Assembly: GCA_034421575.1 (NCBI GenBank)
Contig: DAOUKG010000006.1
Location: 19,467 to 83,466, forward strand
Direction of reading: 5' to 3'
DNA: 64,000 nucleotides
Source of the DNA: VXLM01 sp034421575
GTDB taxonomy: Bacteria > Chloroflexota > Dehalococcoidia > Lucifugimonadales > VXLM01
The notes beneath the pieces are model-generated. The model was not told where the DNA came from. It made no database searches and worked only from the letters and a program-made list of their open reading frames with translations. Positions 15,173 to 24,427 of the stretch are shown one piece after another. Position numbers and translations under genes: made by a program. Each line of letters starts with the position of its first letter. Position 1 is the first letter of the stretch.

Positions 15173-15586
15173 ATGGGCACAGAGGGTGTCATTCTCGACG
15201 ACTACTTCCGCCAGTACGGCCTGATTGCCATATTCACCGCTCTGGCGGTCGCGGTGCCGGCGGGTATGCTGATCGCCTCGTGGATGTTCTCTCTCATCAG
15301 GATTCGACCTCGAAAGCCCGATCCCGTCAAGATGAGCATCTATGAATGCGGTTTCGAGACGCTGACGGGCACGTGGCACCGGTTCAACTTCCGCTTCTAC
15401 TCGTTTGCCCTGCTGTTCGTCGTATTCGACGTGGAAGTCGTGTTCCTGTTCCCCTGGGCGTCCAGCTTCGGGTTCCTATCCAGGGAGTTCGGGCTGTTCG
15501 TCCTGATTGAAATGGCCCTGTTCATCGCGATCCTCGTCGTGGGATGGCTGTACGCATGGAGAAAAGGGGCTTTGGAGTGGGCTTGA
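15173..15586 (+). CDS. nuoA: NADH-quinone oxidoreductase subunit A
   Basis: A 137-residue membrane subunit of complex I with three hydrophobic segments (about 15-40, 75-100, 108-130). The family signature YECGFE is followed by RFNFRFYSFALLFVVFDVEVVFLFPWA. The frame is open from a TTG at 15134, but the ATG at 15173 starts at the usual place. First gene of the operon; nuoB begins 50 bp later. Confidence 0.93.
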   Translation: MGTEGVILDDYFRQYGLIAIFTALAVAVPAGMLIASWMFSLIRIRPRKPDPVKMSIYECGFETLTGTWHRFNFRFYSFALLFVVFDVEVVFLFPWASSFGFLSREFGLFVLIEMALFIAILVVGWLYAWRKGALEWA

Positions 15587-15636
15587 CATCCGCTGGAACT
15601 CCCTCTGAGTCGCCGTGGTAAGCGACAGGTAAAAAC

Positions 15637-16263
15637 ATGAACACCGAACACATCGAAATACCCGGTAACACGATTCCCCTGCACTCTACCACCCTGGAGT
15701 TGGATAGAGAGGAGGGGGCGTATATCAACCTCCTGAAGGCGAACAACGTCGCCCCCTTGGCGGAACCTCTGGTCGAAGTGCCGGACGACCTCCAGAGGAA
15801 CCTGGCTGTAACCTCGGTTGACGCGCTTTTGAACTGGGGCAGAAAGTCTGCCGTATGGCCGCTTTCATTTGGACTGGCGTGCTGCGCCTTCGAGATGATG
15901 GCGAGCGCAATGTCGCGGTTCGACATCAGCCGCTTTGGCATGGAAGCTTTTCGTGCGTCGCCGAGACAGGCCGACCTGATGATCGTGGCGGGCACCGTTA
16001 CATGGAAAATGGCCCCTGCCATCGAGCGCGTGTACCAGCAGATGGCGGAGCCGAAGTGGGTAATCTCGATGGGTGTGTGCGCCACGAGCGGAGGCCCATA
16101 CTACGAATCGTACAGCGTGGTGCCCGGTGTGAACCATATAGTTCCGGTAGACGTGTACGTTCCTGGCTGTCCTCCGAGGCCGGACGCGCTCTTGTACGGC
16201 ATCATGCAACTGCACGACAAGATCAAGCGATATTCCTTGAAAGGCAGGACCGCGGGGCAGTAA
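15637..16263 (+). CDS. nuoB: NADH-quinone oxidoreductase subunit B
   Basis: A 208-residue Fe-S subunit carrying cluster N2, the last electron carrier before quinone. The four expected cysteines are Cys82, Cys83, Cys148 and Cys178 (LACCAFEMM, GVCATSGG, VPGCPPRP). About 35 extra residues precede the core. Its stop shares a base with the start of nuoC (TAATG at 16261-16265), so the two are translationally coupled. Confidence 0.95.
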   Translation: MNTEHIEIPGNTIPLHSTTLELDREEGAYINLLKANNVAPLAEPLVEVPDDLQRNLAVTSVDALLNWGRKSAVWPLSFGLACCAFEMMASAMSRFDISRFGMEAFRASPRQADLMIVAGTVTWKMAPAIERVYQQMAEPKWVISMGVCATSGGPYYESYSVVPGVNHIVPVDVYVPGCPPRPDALLYGIMQLHDKIKRYSLKGRTAGQ

Positions 16264-16706
16264 TGACCAGAGTCGTTGCCGGCACAGACCTTGCCAAGCG
16301 CCTCGATCTTCAGCTTCCCGGCAGTGTCGTCACGTCGAATGCCAGCGAGGTGACGGTGCGAAACGACTTCCTCCACGAGACGCTTCGTTTCCTGCGTGAC
16401 GACGGCGAGTTCGACTTTCAGTTCCTGAACAGCATCTCGGCAGTCGATTACGTGGAGTACTTCGAACTGGTATATCACCTCACGTCGCTGCGGCGGAACA
16501 CAGGCTGCGTCGTCAAGAGTCGCATCTTTACACGAGACGAGCCGACCGTGCAGTCCGCCATTGACCTGTGGAGGGGTGCGGAGCTCCAGGAGAGGGAGAT
16601 CTACGACCTTATGGGAATCATGTTCGAGGGGCATCCGAACATGAAGCGAATCCTGTTGTGGGAGGGATTCCCGGGACATCCCCTTCGGAAGGACTTTATC
16701 CGGTAG
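16263..16706 (+). CDS. nuoC: NADH-quinone oxidoreductase subunit C
   Basis: A 147-residue hydrophilic subunit of the connecting arm. The family pattern is LRDDGEFDFQFLNSISAVDY, followed by ERE(I/V)YDLMGI in the form QEREIYDLMGIMFEGHPNMKRILLWEGFPGHPLRKDF. The frame extends upstream without stop, but the ATG at 16263 overlaps the nuoB stop and starts at the family N-terminus. It is a separate protein, not fused to NuoD. Confidence 0.93.
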   Translation: MTRVVAGTDLAKRLDLQLPGSVVTSNASEVTVRNDFLHETLRFLRDDGEFDFQFLNSISAVDYVEYFELVYHLTSLRRNTGCVVKSRIFTRDEPTVQSAIDLWRGAELQEREIYDLMGIMFEGHPNMKRILLWEGFPGHPLRKDFIR

Positions 16707-16708
16707 CC

Positions 16709-17812
16709 ATGGCTATTCGTACTGAGCCGGTAACGATCAATATGGGGCCGCAGCACCCCAGCACACACGGGGTGTTTCGATTGCGCGTGACGTTCGACGG
16801 CGAGGTCGTGGTCGATGTGGAGCCTGTGTTCGGGTACCTACATCGAGGGACGGAAAAACTCGCGGAAGAAAGGTCGTACGTACAGATCGTCACCCTTACT
16901 GACCGGCTCGACTACGTGTCGAGCATGTCGAACAACCTAGCATACGTGCGGTCGGTTGAGAAGCTCACCGGCTTGGAAGTCCCGGAGCGTGGACAGTATC
17001 TTCGCGTCATCTCCGCCGAACTTCAGCGCATGGCGAGCCACTTCATCGCCACCGGATTCATGCTGCAGGAGTTGGGTGCGTTCGGAACGCCCTTGATGTA
17101 CTGCTTCCGCGAGCGGGAACGCATCCTTGAGCTGTTTGAGATGCTGTGCGGAGCGAGGATCACCTTGAGCTACATGCGTCCCGGAGGGGTTATCCAGGAC
17201 GCGCCAGAGGAGTTCTGGCCCGCGCTCGATACCCTTATCGGAGAGATGCCAAGTTACATCGACGAACTAGAAGGCTTGATTTCGACAAACGAGATCGTTC
17301 TCGCGAGAACGCGGGGAATCGGCCTCGTTTCCCCGGACCTTGCCGTTGCTGGGTCCCTGACAGGACCGATGCTGAGGGCGAGCGGAGTACAGTGGGACCT
17401 GCGCAAGGCGGATCCTTACGAGATATATGACAGGGTCGAGTTTGATGTGCCGATCGGCTTTCAGGGCGATACCTATGACCGGTACTATGTTCGCATCCAG
17501 GAGATGCGGCAGAGCGTCAGGATCATCGAGCAGTGCATCGAGCAGATCGAAGAGGGGCCTGTGCTCGCAGACGCCCCGTTTTTCGTTCGGCCACCTGTTG
17601 GGGACGCCTATGCGGCGGTGGAAGGACCGAAAGGGGAGCTGGGCTTTTATCTCGTGAGTGATGGCGGCATCTCGCCCTACCGGTGTAAAATTCGCGCGCC
17701 CTCCTTCATCAACCTCACGGTTCTCAAGGACATGCTGATCGGCTGGAAGTTGGCCGACCTCATCATCATCTTCGGCAGCACCGACGTTGTGCTCGGCGAG
17801 GTCGACCGTTAG
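16709..17812 (+). CDS. nuoD: NADH-quinone oxidoreductase subunit D
   Basis: A 367-residue subunit that, with NuoB, forms the quinone site. It begins with VTINMGPQHPSTHGVFRLRV, includes the helix GYLHRGTEKLAEERSY, and ends with the canonical GSTDVVLGEVDR. The start is two bases after the nuoC stop; the longer open frame from 16568 overlaps nuoC and is rejected. Confidence 0.95.
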   Translation: MAIRTEPVTINMGPQHPSTHGVFRLRVTFDGEVVVDVEPVFGYLHRGTEKLAEERSYVQIVTLTDRLDYVSSMSNNLAYVRSVEKLTGLEVPERGQYLRVISAELQRMASHFIATGFMLQELGAFGTPLMYCFRERERILELFEMLCGARITLSYMRPGGVIQDAPEEFWPALDTLIGEMPSYIDELEGLISTNEIVLARTRGIGLVSPDLAVAGSLTGPMLRASGVQWDLRKADPYEIYDRVEFDVPIGFQGDTYDRYYVRIQEMRQSVRIIEQCIEQIEEGPVLADAPFFVRPPVGDAYAAVEGPKGELGFYLVSDGGISPYRCKIRAPSFINLTVLKDMLIGWKLADLIIIFGSTDVVLGEVDR

Positions 17813-17818
17813 GAAGAC

Positions 17819-19006
17819 ATGATTAGCTTCGGCAACATATATGACACGGTGGTCGGATTCGCCCCGGACGGCCTGGAATGGGTGGCGTTCGTCGCGGCTT
17901 GCACGATACTGGCCTTTATAGTCATCAACGCGGCGATCATGACGACGGCCGTATACACGTGGTTTGAGCGGCGCGTGCTTGGACGGTTCCAGAACCGTCT
18001 TGGGCCGAACCGCTGGGGGCCGTTCGGCATCCTGCAGCCGATTGCGGACTTGCTCAAGCTGATCACCAAGGAAGACGTCATCCCTGACGTTGCCGACAAA
18101 CGGGTGTTCAACCTCGCGCCTATCGTCCTAGTGTTTCCCGGACTGCTGGTCTTCTCCGTCATCCCGTTCGGTGAGCAGAGCTTCCTCGGAAAGCTGAACG
18201 TCGGAGTGCTGTTCGTGCTCGGCGTGACGGGGATAAACACCCTGGCGATCATCATGGGCGGATGGGCGTCGCGCAACAAGTATGCGCTGTTCGGGGCGGT
18301 TCGCGGCGCGGCGATGCTGGTGAGCTACGAGGTGCCGATGGCGCTGGGTCTCGTCGGCGTGGTGATTATGGCCGGTTCCATGGCGCTGCTGGACGTGGTG
18401 AACAGTCAGAGCGTGTTCTTCATTGTCGTGCAGCCCCTGGGATTCTTCGTGTTCATGGCGGCGGCCCTGGCCGAAATGAGCAGGTCTCCCTTTGATATGA
18501 TCGAGTCGGAGTCCGAACTGGGTTCCGGCTACCACACCGAGTACAGCGGAATAAAATTCGCCCTGTTCCAGCTGGCGGAGTTCATGGCTCCCATCGTCGT
18601 GGCGACCGTAGCGACCGTGCTGTTCCTCGGTGGGACACGCGGAATCGACCCGATTCCCGGTCAGATATGGTTCCTGCTCAAGGCGTTCGCGCTGCTGTTC
18701 ATACTCCTGTGGACGCGAGCGACATGGCCAAGGCTCAGGGTCGACCAGATCATGGGGTTCGCTTGGAAGGGACTGTTCCCGCTGTCTCTGGTGAATATCT
18801 TCGTGGTGGCGGTCCAGGCGTTCGTGTTCCAAGACGCCGACGGGATGATTCCAACCGAGTCGCTGTGGTTGATGGCAGGGATCAACTGGGTGGTCTTCAT
18901 AGCGGCAATCGTGTTCATAGCCAATTTGCTGGGTCAGAAGAAACTGCGGCAGGAAGGCGCTGCTACGCCTTCACCATTGGCCAACATGGCGGCGGAGGTG
19001 GACTAG
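17819..19006 (+). CDS. nuoH: NADH-quinone oxidoreductase subunit H
   Basis: A 395-residue integral membrane subunit with about eight to nine helices that closes the quinone chamber. Family motifs: ERRVLGRFQNRLGPNRWGPFG, the loop with ADLLKLITKED, and SPFDMIESESELGSGYHTEYSG. TAGGAAG just before the ATG is its ribosome site. It follows nuoD by six bases; the position normally held by nuoE, F and G between D and H is empty. Confidence 0.95.
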   Translation: MISFGNIYDTVVGFAPDGLEWVAFVAACTILAFIVINAAIMTTAVYTWFERRVLGRFQNRLGPNRWGPFGILQPIADLLKLITKEDVIPDVADKRVFNLAPIVLVFPGLLVFSVIPFGEQSFLGKLNVGVLFVLGVTGINTLAIIMGGWASRNKYALFGAVRGAAMLVSYEVPMALGLVGVVIMAGSMALLDVVNSQSVFFIVVQPLGFFVFMAAALAEMSRSPFDMIESESELGSGYHTEYSGIKFALFQLAEFMAPIVVATVATVLFLGGTRGIDPIPGQIWFLLKAFALLFILLWTRATWPRLRVDQIMGFAWKGLFPLSLVNIFVVAVQAFVFQDADGMIPTESLWLMAGINWVVFIAAIVFIANLLGQKKLRQEGAATPSPLANMAAEVD

Positions 19007-19036
19007 AGTGGGCCGCATGCAGGAAGCGAGGCAGAT

Positions 19037-19705
19037 ATGTATGGACTAGGCATGCTGAAGGGTATGGGCGTGACGCTGAAGAACCTCGCCGCACCCGGAC
19101 GGCTGTTCTCCGTGCAGTACCCCAATCGTAGAGTAGGGTTGATTGGCCTGGCCAAGGAGAACAATACGAATGTTGTGAGCCTTGCGATAGAGAGGCCGGG
19201 CGATGCGCTCAAGGCGTTGGTTGGCCTGGCGACGGTTCCCGCGCGGCTGAACCAGCATCCGCGCTTCCGGGGCGAGGAGTTCACGTGGTACGAAAGACGG
19301 TGCACCGGATGCGCGAGCTGCGCGAAATACTGTCCGCTTGGCATCATTCGCATCGTTACGGACACCACGGGCAAGTATGAGCAGGACGGCGGCAAGTACG
19401 ATATCGAGGTGTTCGACATCGATATCGGTCGGTGCATGTTTTGCGGGCTGTGCGTGCAGGCGTGCCCGTATGACGCCCTTCACATGGGAAGCGGATTCGA
19501 GGAAGGCAAGTACCAGCGGAGTCAGCTCGTCATCGACGTCGAGCAGCTGAAGTCCGCTCCCAAGAAGCCAAGCACGTGGTATCGACCACAGATTGAGAGT
19601 CAGAAGTTCGATCCTCGCAGCGTCGAGGAGCGCGACTATCTGCAGGTGGGACGTCACGAACGTCCGACCGAGAATCAACAAGAGGAGAACTGGGCCAAGC
19701 GATGA
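19037..19705 (+). CDS. nuoI: NADH-quinone oxidoreductase subunit I
   Basis: A 222-residue ferredoxin-type subunit with two 4Fe-4S sites (N6a, N6b). The first set is Cys89, Cys92, Cys95 and Cys99 in CTGCASCAKYCP, the second Cys133, Cys136, Cys139 and Cys143 in CMFCGLCVQACP. The C-terminal 60 residues are hydrophilic and longer than in E. coli. GAGG precedes the ATG, and the stop overlaps nuoJ by four bases (ATGA). Confidence 0.94.
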   Translation: MYGLGMLKGMGVTLKNLAAPGRLFSVQYPNRRVGLIGLAKENNTNVVSLAIERPGDALKALVGLATVPARLNQHPRFRGEEFTWYERRCTGCASCAKYCPLGIIRIVTDTTGKYEQDGGKYDIEVFDIDIGRCMFCGLCVQACPYDALHMGSGFEEGKYQRSQLVIDVEQLKSAPKKPSTWYRPQIESQKFDPRSVEERDYLQVGRHERPTENQQEENWAKR

Positions 19706-20259
19706 GTCTTGGATCGGGCACGGAATCAGCCCTGGCAACAGACATCGCGTTCTGGGTGATCGCGGTCTCCGTCATCATATCGGCGGTCGCTGTTGTCCAT
19801 ATGCGGGATGTGTTCAGGGCAGCGCTGTTTCTCGTGGTGGTATTCCTGGGGACGGCGGGGCTGTTCGTGCTCCTGCGGGCGGAGTTTCTCGCTGTCGTGC
19901 AGGTCATCGTGTACGTCGGGGCAATCTCGGTGCTGATCCTGTTCGCAATCCTGATGACGCAGGATGCAGAGCAGGGGAGTCCTCCCAATCGACTCCGGTA
20001 CCCCGTTGGGCTTCTTGCCTTCCTGTTGGGAGCGGCATCGGTGTTCACGATTCTCAATTCCGATTGGATGCTCCTCGCGGATGCGCTTCCCAGCACCTTG
20101 ACGACCGAGGCCGCGCAGATGGTCAACGAGGTGTACAGCAACACGATTCCAAAGATTGCGACCTTGCTCCTGCGTGACTACGTGCTCGCTTTCGAGGCGG
20201 TGTCGGTTCTTCTGCTCGCCGCCATCATCGGGGCGCTCGTGCTGGTGAGGGAACGATGA
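19702..20259 (+). CDS. nuoJ: NADH-quinone oxidoreductase subunit J
   Basis: A 185-residue membrane subunit with five hydrophobic segments. Typical wording is VVFLGTAGLFVLLRAEFLAVVQVIVYVGAISVLILFAILM-like: the helix with the pi-bulge next to VYVGAISVL is recognisable. It overlaps nuoI and nuoK by four bases each, so the three are coupled. Confidence 0.93.
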   Translation: MSLGSGTESALATDIAFWVIAVSVIISAVAVVHMRDVFRAALFLVVVFLGTAGLFVLLRAEFLAVVQVIVYVGAISVLILFAILMTQDAEQGSPPNRLRYPVGLLAFLLGAASVFTILNSDWMLLADALPSTLTTEAAQMVNEVYSNTIPKIATLLLRDYVLAFEAVSVLLLAAIIGALVLVRER

Positions 20260-20612
20260 GTCTGGAGAATTTCCTCATCCTCGGGGCGATACTCTTCGCC
20301 ATTGGACTGTATGGTGCGTTGTCAAAACGCAACGCGATCGCGGTTCTCATGAGCATCGAATTGATGTTCAACGCGGTCAACATCACCGCAGTGGCGCTGT
20401 CTCGATACGTCGTGCCGGCGAGCCTTCTCGGTGATGCGGCGTCCATTATTACCGACCAGGCGGCGAGGACGCTGCTGACGGGCCAGATATTCAGCATCTT
20501 CATCATCACCGTTGCCGCCGCTGAAATCGCACTGGGCGTTGCCATCGTCATAGCGCTTTACCGGAGCCGCGAAACGATTTTCGTCACGGACGCGACCCAG
20601 CTAAAGAACTGA
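20256..20612 (+). CDS. nuoK: NADH-quinone oxidoreductase subunit K
   Basis: A 118-residue, three-helix membrane subunit. It carries the conserved glutamates in LMSIELMFNAVN and in VAAAEIALGVAIV, which belong to the proton path. It is slightly longer than usual because of an insert (RYVVPASLLGDAASIITDQ) before the last helix. A 93-bp gap to the next small gene contains no other frame. Confidence 0.93.
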   Translation: MSLENFLILGAILFAIGLYGALSKRNAIAVLMSIELMFNAVNITAVALSRYVVPASLLGDAASIITDQAARTLLTGQIFSIFIITVAAAEIALGVAIVIALYRSRETIFVTDATQLKN

Positions 20613-20705
20613 CAATAATGAACACAGGATACTGTCATATATTCTCGCGTGCCGCCGACTCGCTGCGGAGCGGGGCATTCGTAGGCGCGCGGGACTGGTA
20701 GGGGA

Positions 20706-20900
20706 ATGTACACCGACTATCGAAAAGCGCCGAATCTCGTGATTGCCGAGATGTGGAAGAACGTGCTGGAGGGCGAGGGACTTCCGACGAAGATCCTGCC
20801 CGAAGGCGACATCCGGTCTTGGGGAGAGCGCGTGTCTTACCGCGTGATGGTGCCGCGTGGACGTGAGCACGTCGCCGACGAGATTCTGAGGAAGCTATAG
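20706..20900 (+). CDS. Small DUF2007-like protein inside the nuo operon
   Basis: A 64-residue soluble protein that resembles DUF2007 ('putative signal transducing protein'): APNLVIAEMWKNVLEGEGLPTKIL followed by YRVMVPRGREHVADEIL. The ATG follows GGTAGGGGA. Its TAG overlaps the GTG start of nuoL by one base (TAGTG), so it is coupled to nuoL translation. It is not a known complex I subunit; a regulator, assembly helper or accessory subunit is possible. Confidence 0.75.
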   Translation: MYTDYRKAPNLVIAEMWKNVLEGEGLPTKILPEGDIRSWGERVSYRVMVPRGREHVADEILRKL

Positions 20901-22867
20901 TGTCCGACACTTATGAAATGGCGGCATGGCTGGTATTTCTGCTGCCCCTGGCCTCGTTCGTTCTGATTGCGGCGTTCATCCGGCCGTTTTTCAACCGTTA
21001 TGCCGACGTGGCGGGATGGATAACCATTGGGGCGATCGCGATATCATTCGCGCTCTCGGTTGTGCTGTTCGTGGAAGTCGTCCAAAACGGCGGACGGCAG
21101 ATCGGCTGGACCGCGCACCAATGGCTGCTCGTGGGCGAATTCGATCTGAGTATGGGCATCTTCATGGACGCGCTCACGGCGATCATGCTCATCGTGGTCA
21201 CAGGGGTGAGCCTCCTCGTTCAGATCTACTCCACGGGCTACATGAAGGACGATCCCGGATACGCGCGCTACTTCGCGTACATGTCCTTCTTCACAGCTTC
21301 GATGATTGGACTGGTGGTAGCCGCGAACGTCATTCAACTGTTCGTGTTCTGGGAGCTGGTGGGACTGTCGTCTTACCTGCTGATCGGATTCTGGTACCAC
21401 AAGCCCTCGGCGGCGGCGGCGGCGAAGAAGGCGTTCCTCGTAACTAGGCTCGGCGACTTCGGGTTCCTGTTGGCTATCTTCTATCTGTTCTTCAACGCCG
21501 CGACGTTCACCGACGCCGGTCTCGACCCGCTGGACATTCGGGACATTCACGAGGCGATGAACATGGAGATCATCGCGCCTGGCGTGGCGATGTGGATCGC
21601 CCTTGGCCTCTTCGCCGGAGCGGTCGGGAAGTCCGGGCAATTCCCATTGCACACGTGGCTGCCCGACGCCATGGAAGGCCCTACACCCGTCAGTTCGCTC
21701 ATCCATGCCGCGACGATGGTGGCGGCGGGCGTGTTCCTCGTGGCGAGGTTCTTCCCTGTATTCGAGGCGTCCGAGATCGCGTTGAATACCGTGGCCATCA
21801 TCGGCGGCATCACAGCCGTGCTCGCGGCGACGATGGGCCTGGTGATGAACGACGTCAAGCGTGTGCTGGCATACTCGACTGTCAGCCAGCTCGGATACAT
21901 GATGCTGGCGCTGGGAGTCGGCGCGCCGGGCGTGGCCATATTCCATCTGTTCACGCACGCCTTCTTCAAGTGCCTGCTGTTCATGGGAGCGGGCAGCGTC
22001 AGTCACGCCACGGGCGGAACGTTCGACATGCGGTACATGGGCGGTCTGAGGAAGCACATGAGCTGGACATATATCACGTTCCTGATTGGGAGCCTGAGCC
22101 TCGCTGGTATATTCCCGCTGGCCGGATTCTGGAGCAAGGACGAGATTCTTGCGTCGGCGTTCGGGCAGATGGGAGCGATCCCGCAGGTGGTCTTCTGGCT
22201 GGCCGTGATAGCGGTGTTCATGACCGCGTTCTATATGTTCAGGGCGTTGTTCATGGTCTTCGAGGGTGAGTACAGGGGCGGGGCCGATGTTGATCCCGAG
22301 GCGGAGTCGCACGGTGATTCCTCACACCCACACGAATCTCCCAGTTCGATGGTCGGCCCGATGGCCATTCTCGCGCTGCTTGCCGTTGTGGCGGGACTGT
22401 TAGCGAGCCCGATCATCGATCTCGGCCCGATACCGAAGCACTGGCTCGTCCATGACTTTCTACACAGCAACGCCGGGGACTTCAGCATCGTCATAGCGGC
22501 GGGGTCGACGATGTTGGCCTTGGCGGGAATCCTTCTGGCGTACCTGATGCACCGCAGCCGCCAGGTTTCGGTAGAACGGGTGACGGCGTGGTTCCGGCCT
22601 CTTTACGTGCTGTTCTCCCGGAAGTACTACTTTGACGAACTCTACGAAGGGGTTATAACGATTCGTCTGTTCTACCGAGGCGCTTGCAGAGCTCTCGATT
22701 GGGCAGACAAATCAATTGTCGATGGGGCGGTCCGATTGGTGGACCAGTTCGGCCGGAACGTCGGAAGAGCCATTGCACAGGTCCAGACAGGGCAGGTGCA
22801 GGGCTATGGAATGGCGGTTTCGGTCGGCGTGCTGGCAATACTCGGGGCGTATCTCCTGTTCAAATAA
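20900..22867 (+). CDS. nuoL: NADH-quinone oxidoreductase subunit L
   Basis: A 655-residue antiporter-like subunit, the most distal proton pump, with a long C-terminal lateral helix. Conserved marks: FFTASMIGLVVAANVIQLFVFWELVGLSSYLLIGFWY, the lysine helix in GKSGQFPLHTWLPDAMEGPTPVSSLIHAATMV-type sequence, and the histidine-rich loop near 470. The start is GTG at 20900, sharing a base with the preceding stop. The lateral-helix region (about 570-640) contains the usual amphipathic stretch. Confidence 0.94.
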   Translation: MSDTYEMAAWLVFLLPLASFVLIAAFIRPFFNRYADVAGWITIGAIAISFALSVVLFVEVVQNGGRQIGWTAHQWLLVGEFDLSMGIFMDALTAIMLIVVTGVSLLVQIYSTGYMKDDPGYARYFAYMSFFTASMIGLVVAANVIQLFVFWELVGLSSYLLIGFWYHKPSAAAAAKKAFLVTRLGDFGFLLAIFYLFFNAATFTDAGLDPLDIRDIHEAMNMEIIAPGVAMWIALGLFAGAVGKSGQFPLHTWLPDAMEGPTPVSSLIHAATMVAAGVFLVARFFPVFEASEIALNTVAIIGGITAVLAATMGLVMNDVKRVLAYSTVSQLGYMMLALGVGAPGVAIFHLFTHAFFKCLLFMGAGSVSHATGGTFDMRYMGGLRKHMSWTYITFLIGSLSLAGIFPLAGFWSKDEILASAFGQMGAIPQVVFWLAVIAVFMTAFYMFRALFMVFEGEYRGGADVDPEAESHGDSSHPHESPSSMVGPMAILALLAVVAGLLASPIIDLGPIPKHWLVHDFLHSNAGDFSIVIAAGSTMLALAGILLAYLMHRSRQVSVERVTAWFRPLYVLFSRKYYFDELYEGVITIRLFYRGACRALDWADKSIVDGAVRLVDQFGRNVGRAIAQVQTGQVQGYGMAVSVGVLAILGAYLLFK

Positions 22868-22900
22868 ATTTGGCGTAACGGAACGATAGCACTACATCAA

Positions 22901-24427
22901 ATGGATTTCGAAGGCAACGGACTGCTAACGCTTACGGTCTTCCTGCCACTGGTGGGAGCCTTGCTGATCGCCGTGCTCGTGCGGAATGACCGGCACGTGC
23001 GAATCGTCGCGGGCGTCACCATCGTTGCCGACCTTGTCTTGAGCGTCCTCGTCTTCACCGGCTACGACTTGCAAAAGGGTGGGATACAGCTGGTGGACCG
23101 CGCGCCGGGATGGATTCCCATCGACTCGTTCAAGGTCGAGTACTTCCTCGGCGTTGACGGTCTCAGCGCGCCGCTTGTGCTGCTCACCGGACTTCTTGGC
23201 TTCGTGGCGGTATTCGCCTCTTGGAGCATCAAGGAGCGGGTCAGGGAATACTTCGTCTGGCTGCTGGTGCTTCAGACGGCGGTCATGGGCGTGTTCACGG
23301 CATTGGATTTCATTCTCTTCTTCCTCTTGTGGGAGCTTGAGATGGCTCCGATGTTCTTCCTGATCTCTATCTGGGGGAGCGGACGGCGCGAGTACTCCGC
23401 CATGAAGTTCCTTATCTTCACGTTCCTCGGCAGCGCCTTCATGCTCGTGGGTATCCTGATACTGTTCTTCTCGGCAGGCACGTTCGACATGATCGAGCTG
23501 CCGTCGGCCTTGCAGGGCGCAAAGCTGCTGGCGCCGGCATGGTTAGTGTTCTCGCTGATCTTTGTGGCATTTGCCGTGAAACTGCCCGTGTGGCCGGTGC
23601 ATACATGGTTGCCCGACGCTCACACGGACGCGCCAACGGCAGTGAGCATCATGCTTGCCGGTGTGCTGCTCAAGATGGGCGGCTATGGGATGCTCCGAGT
23701 CTCCGCGGCGATGTTCCCCGACGTCATGGTGGACGCGGCGAAGTTCCTGATCGTGCTGGGAGTCATCAACGTCATCTACGGGGCGATCGTGACGCTCCGG
23801 CAGACCGACATGAAGCGCCTCGTTGCTTTCAGCAGCATCAGCCACATGGGGTACGTGCTCGTCGGAATATCGTCGGTTGCGGGTGTCGCGGGCGCAGTGT
23901 CGCCCGTGGGCCTAACTGGGGCCGCGATGCAGATGTTCACGCACGGGACGATAACGGGGCTCATGTTCCTGATGGTCGGCCTTGCCTATGAGAAAGCGCA
24001 CACACGGCACATTCCCGATCTTGGAGGTCTGGCAACGCGGATGCCGGTTATCGCTGTCGGATTCCTCGTTGCGGGACTGGCATCGCTGGGGCTTCCGGGC
24101 ACGAGCGGGTTCGTCTCGGAGATACTCATCTTCCTGGGGACGTTCCCCGTATGGGGATGGTGGACGGGCATCGCCGCATTCGGAGTGGTCATAACGGCGG
24201 GGTACATTCTCTGGATGCTGCAAAGGACGATGTTCGGACCGCAGCTTGCCCGGTTCTCGGACGTACGTGACGCCACGAAGATGGAGATGGTGCCGATAGC
24301 TGCTCTTGTGATTGCGGTCATCGCAGTCGGCATCTACCCGTCGTTTATCTCAGACTACTTCACCGAGGGACTGACCGACATCATCGGTTCGATTCAAGAC
24401 TCTGCCCAACTGACGATGGCGCCATGA
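22901..24427 (+). CDS. nuoM: NADH-quinone oxidoreductase subunit M
   Basis: A 508-residue antiporter-like proton-pumping subunit with about 14 helices. It shows the key glutamate in LLWELEMAPMFFLI, the broken helix with KLPVWPVHTWLPDAHTDAPTAVS, and DMKRLVAFSSISHMGYVLVG. No Shine-Dalgarno is seen before the ATG; it starts 33 bp after nuoL. It overlaps nuoN by four bases. Confidence 0.94.
   Translation: MDFEGNGLLTLTVFLPLVGALLIAVLVRNDRHVRIVAGVTIVADLVLSVLVFTGYDLQKGGIQLVDRAPGWIPIDSFKVEYFLGVDGLSAPLVLLTGLLGFVAVFASWSIKERVREYFVWLLVLQTAVMGVFTALDFILFFLLWELEMAPMFFLISIWGSGRREYSAMKFLIFTFLGSAFMLVGILILFFSAGTFDMIELPSALQGAKLLAPAWLVFSLIFVAFAVKLPVWPVHTWLPDAHTDAPTAVSIMLAGVLLKMGGYGMLRVSAAMFPDVMVDAAKFLIVLGVINVIYGAIVTLRQTDMKRLVAFSSISHMGYVLVGISSVAGVAGAVSPVGLTGAAMQMFTHGTITGLMFLMVGLAYEKAHTRHIPDLGGLATRMPVIAVGFLVAGLASLGLPGTSGFVSEILIFLGTFPVWGWWTGIAAFGVVITAGYILWMLQRTMFGPQLARFSDVRDATKMEMVPIAALVIAVIAVGIYPSFISDYFTEGLTDIIGSIQDSAQLTMAP

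Noticed and set aside
21044..22312. 422-residue minus-strand frame inside nuoL
   Set aside because: It is the complement of a well-conserved membrane gene, and its composition (His/Arg/Glu-rich) is typical of antisense frames in high-GC DNA.
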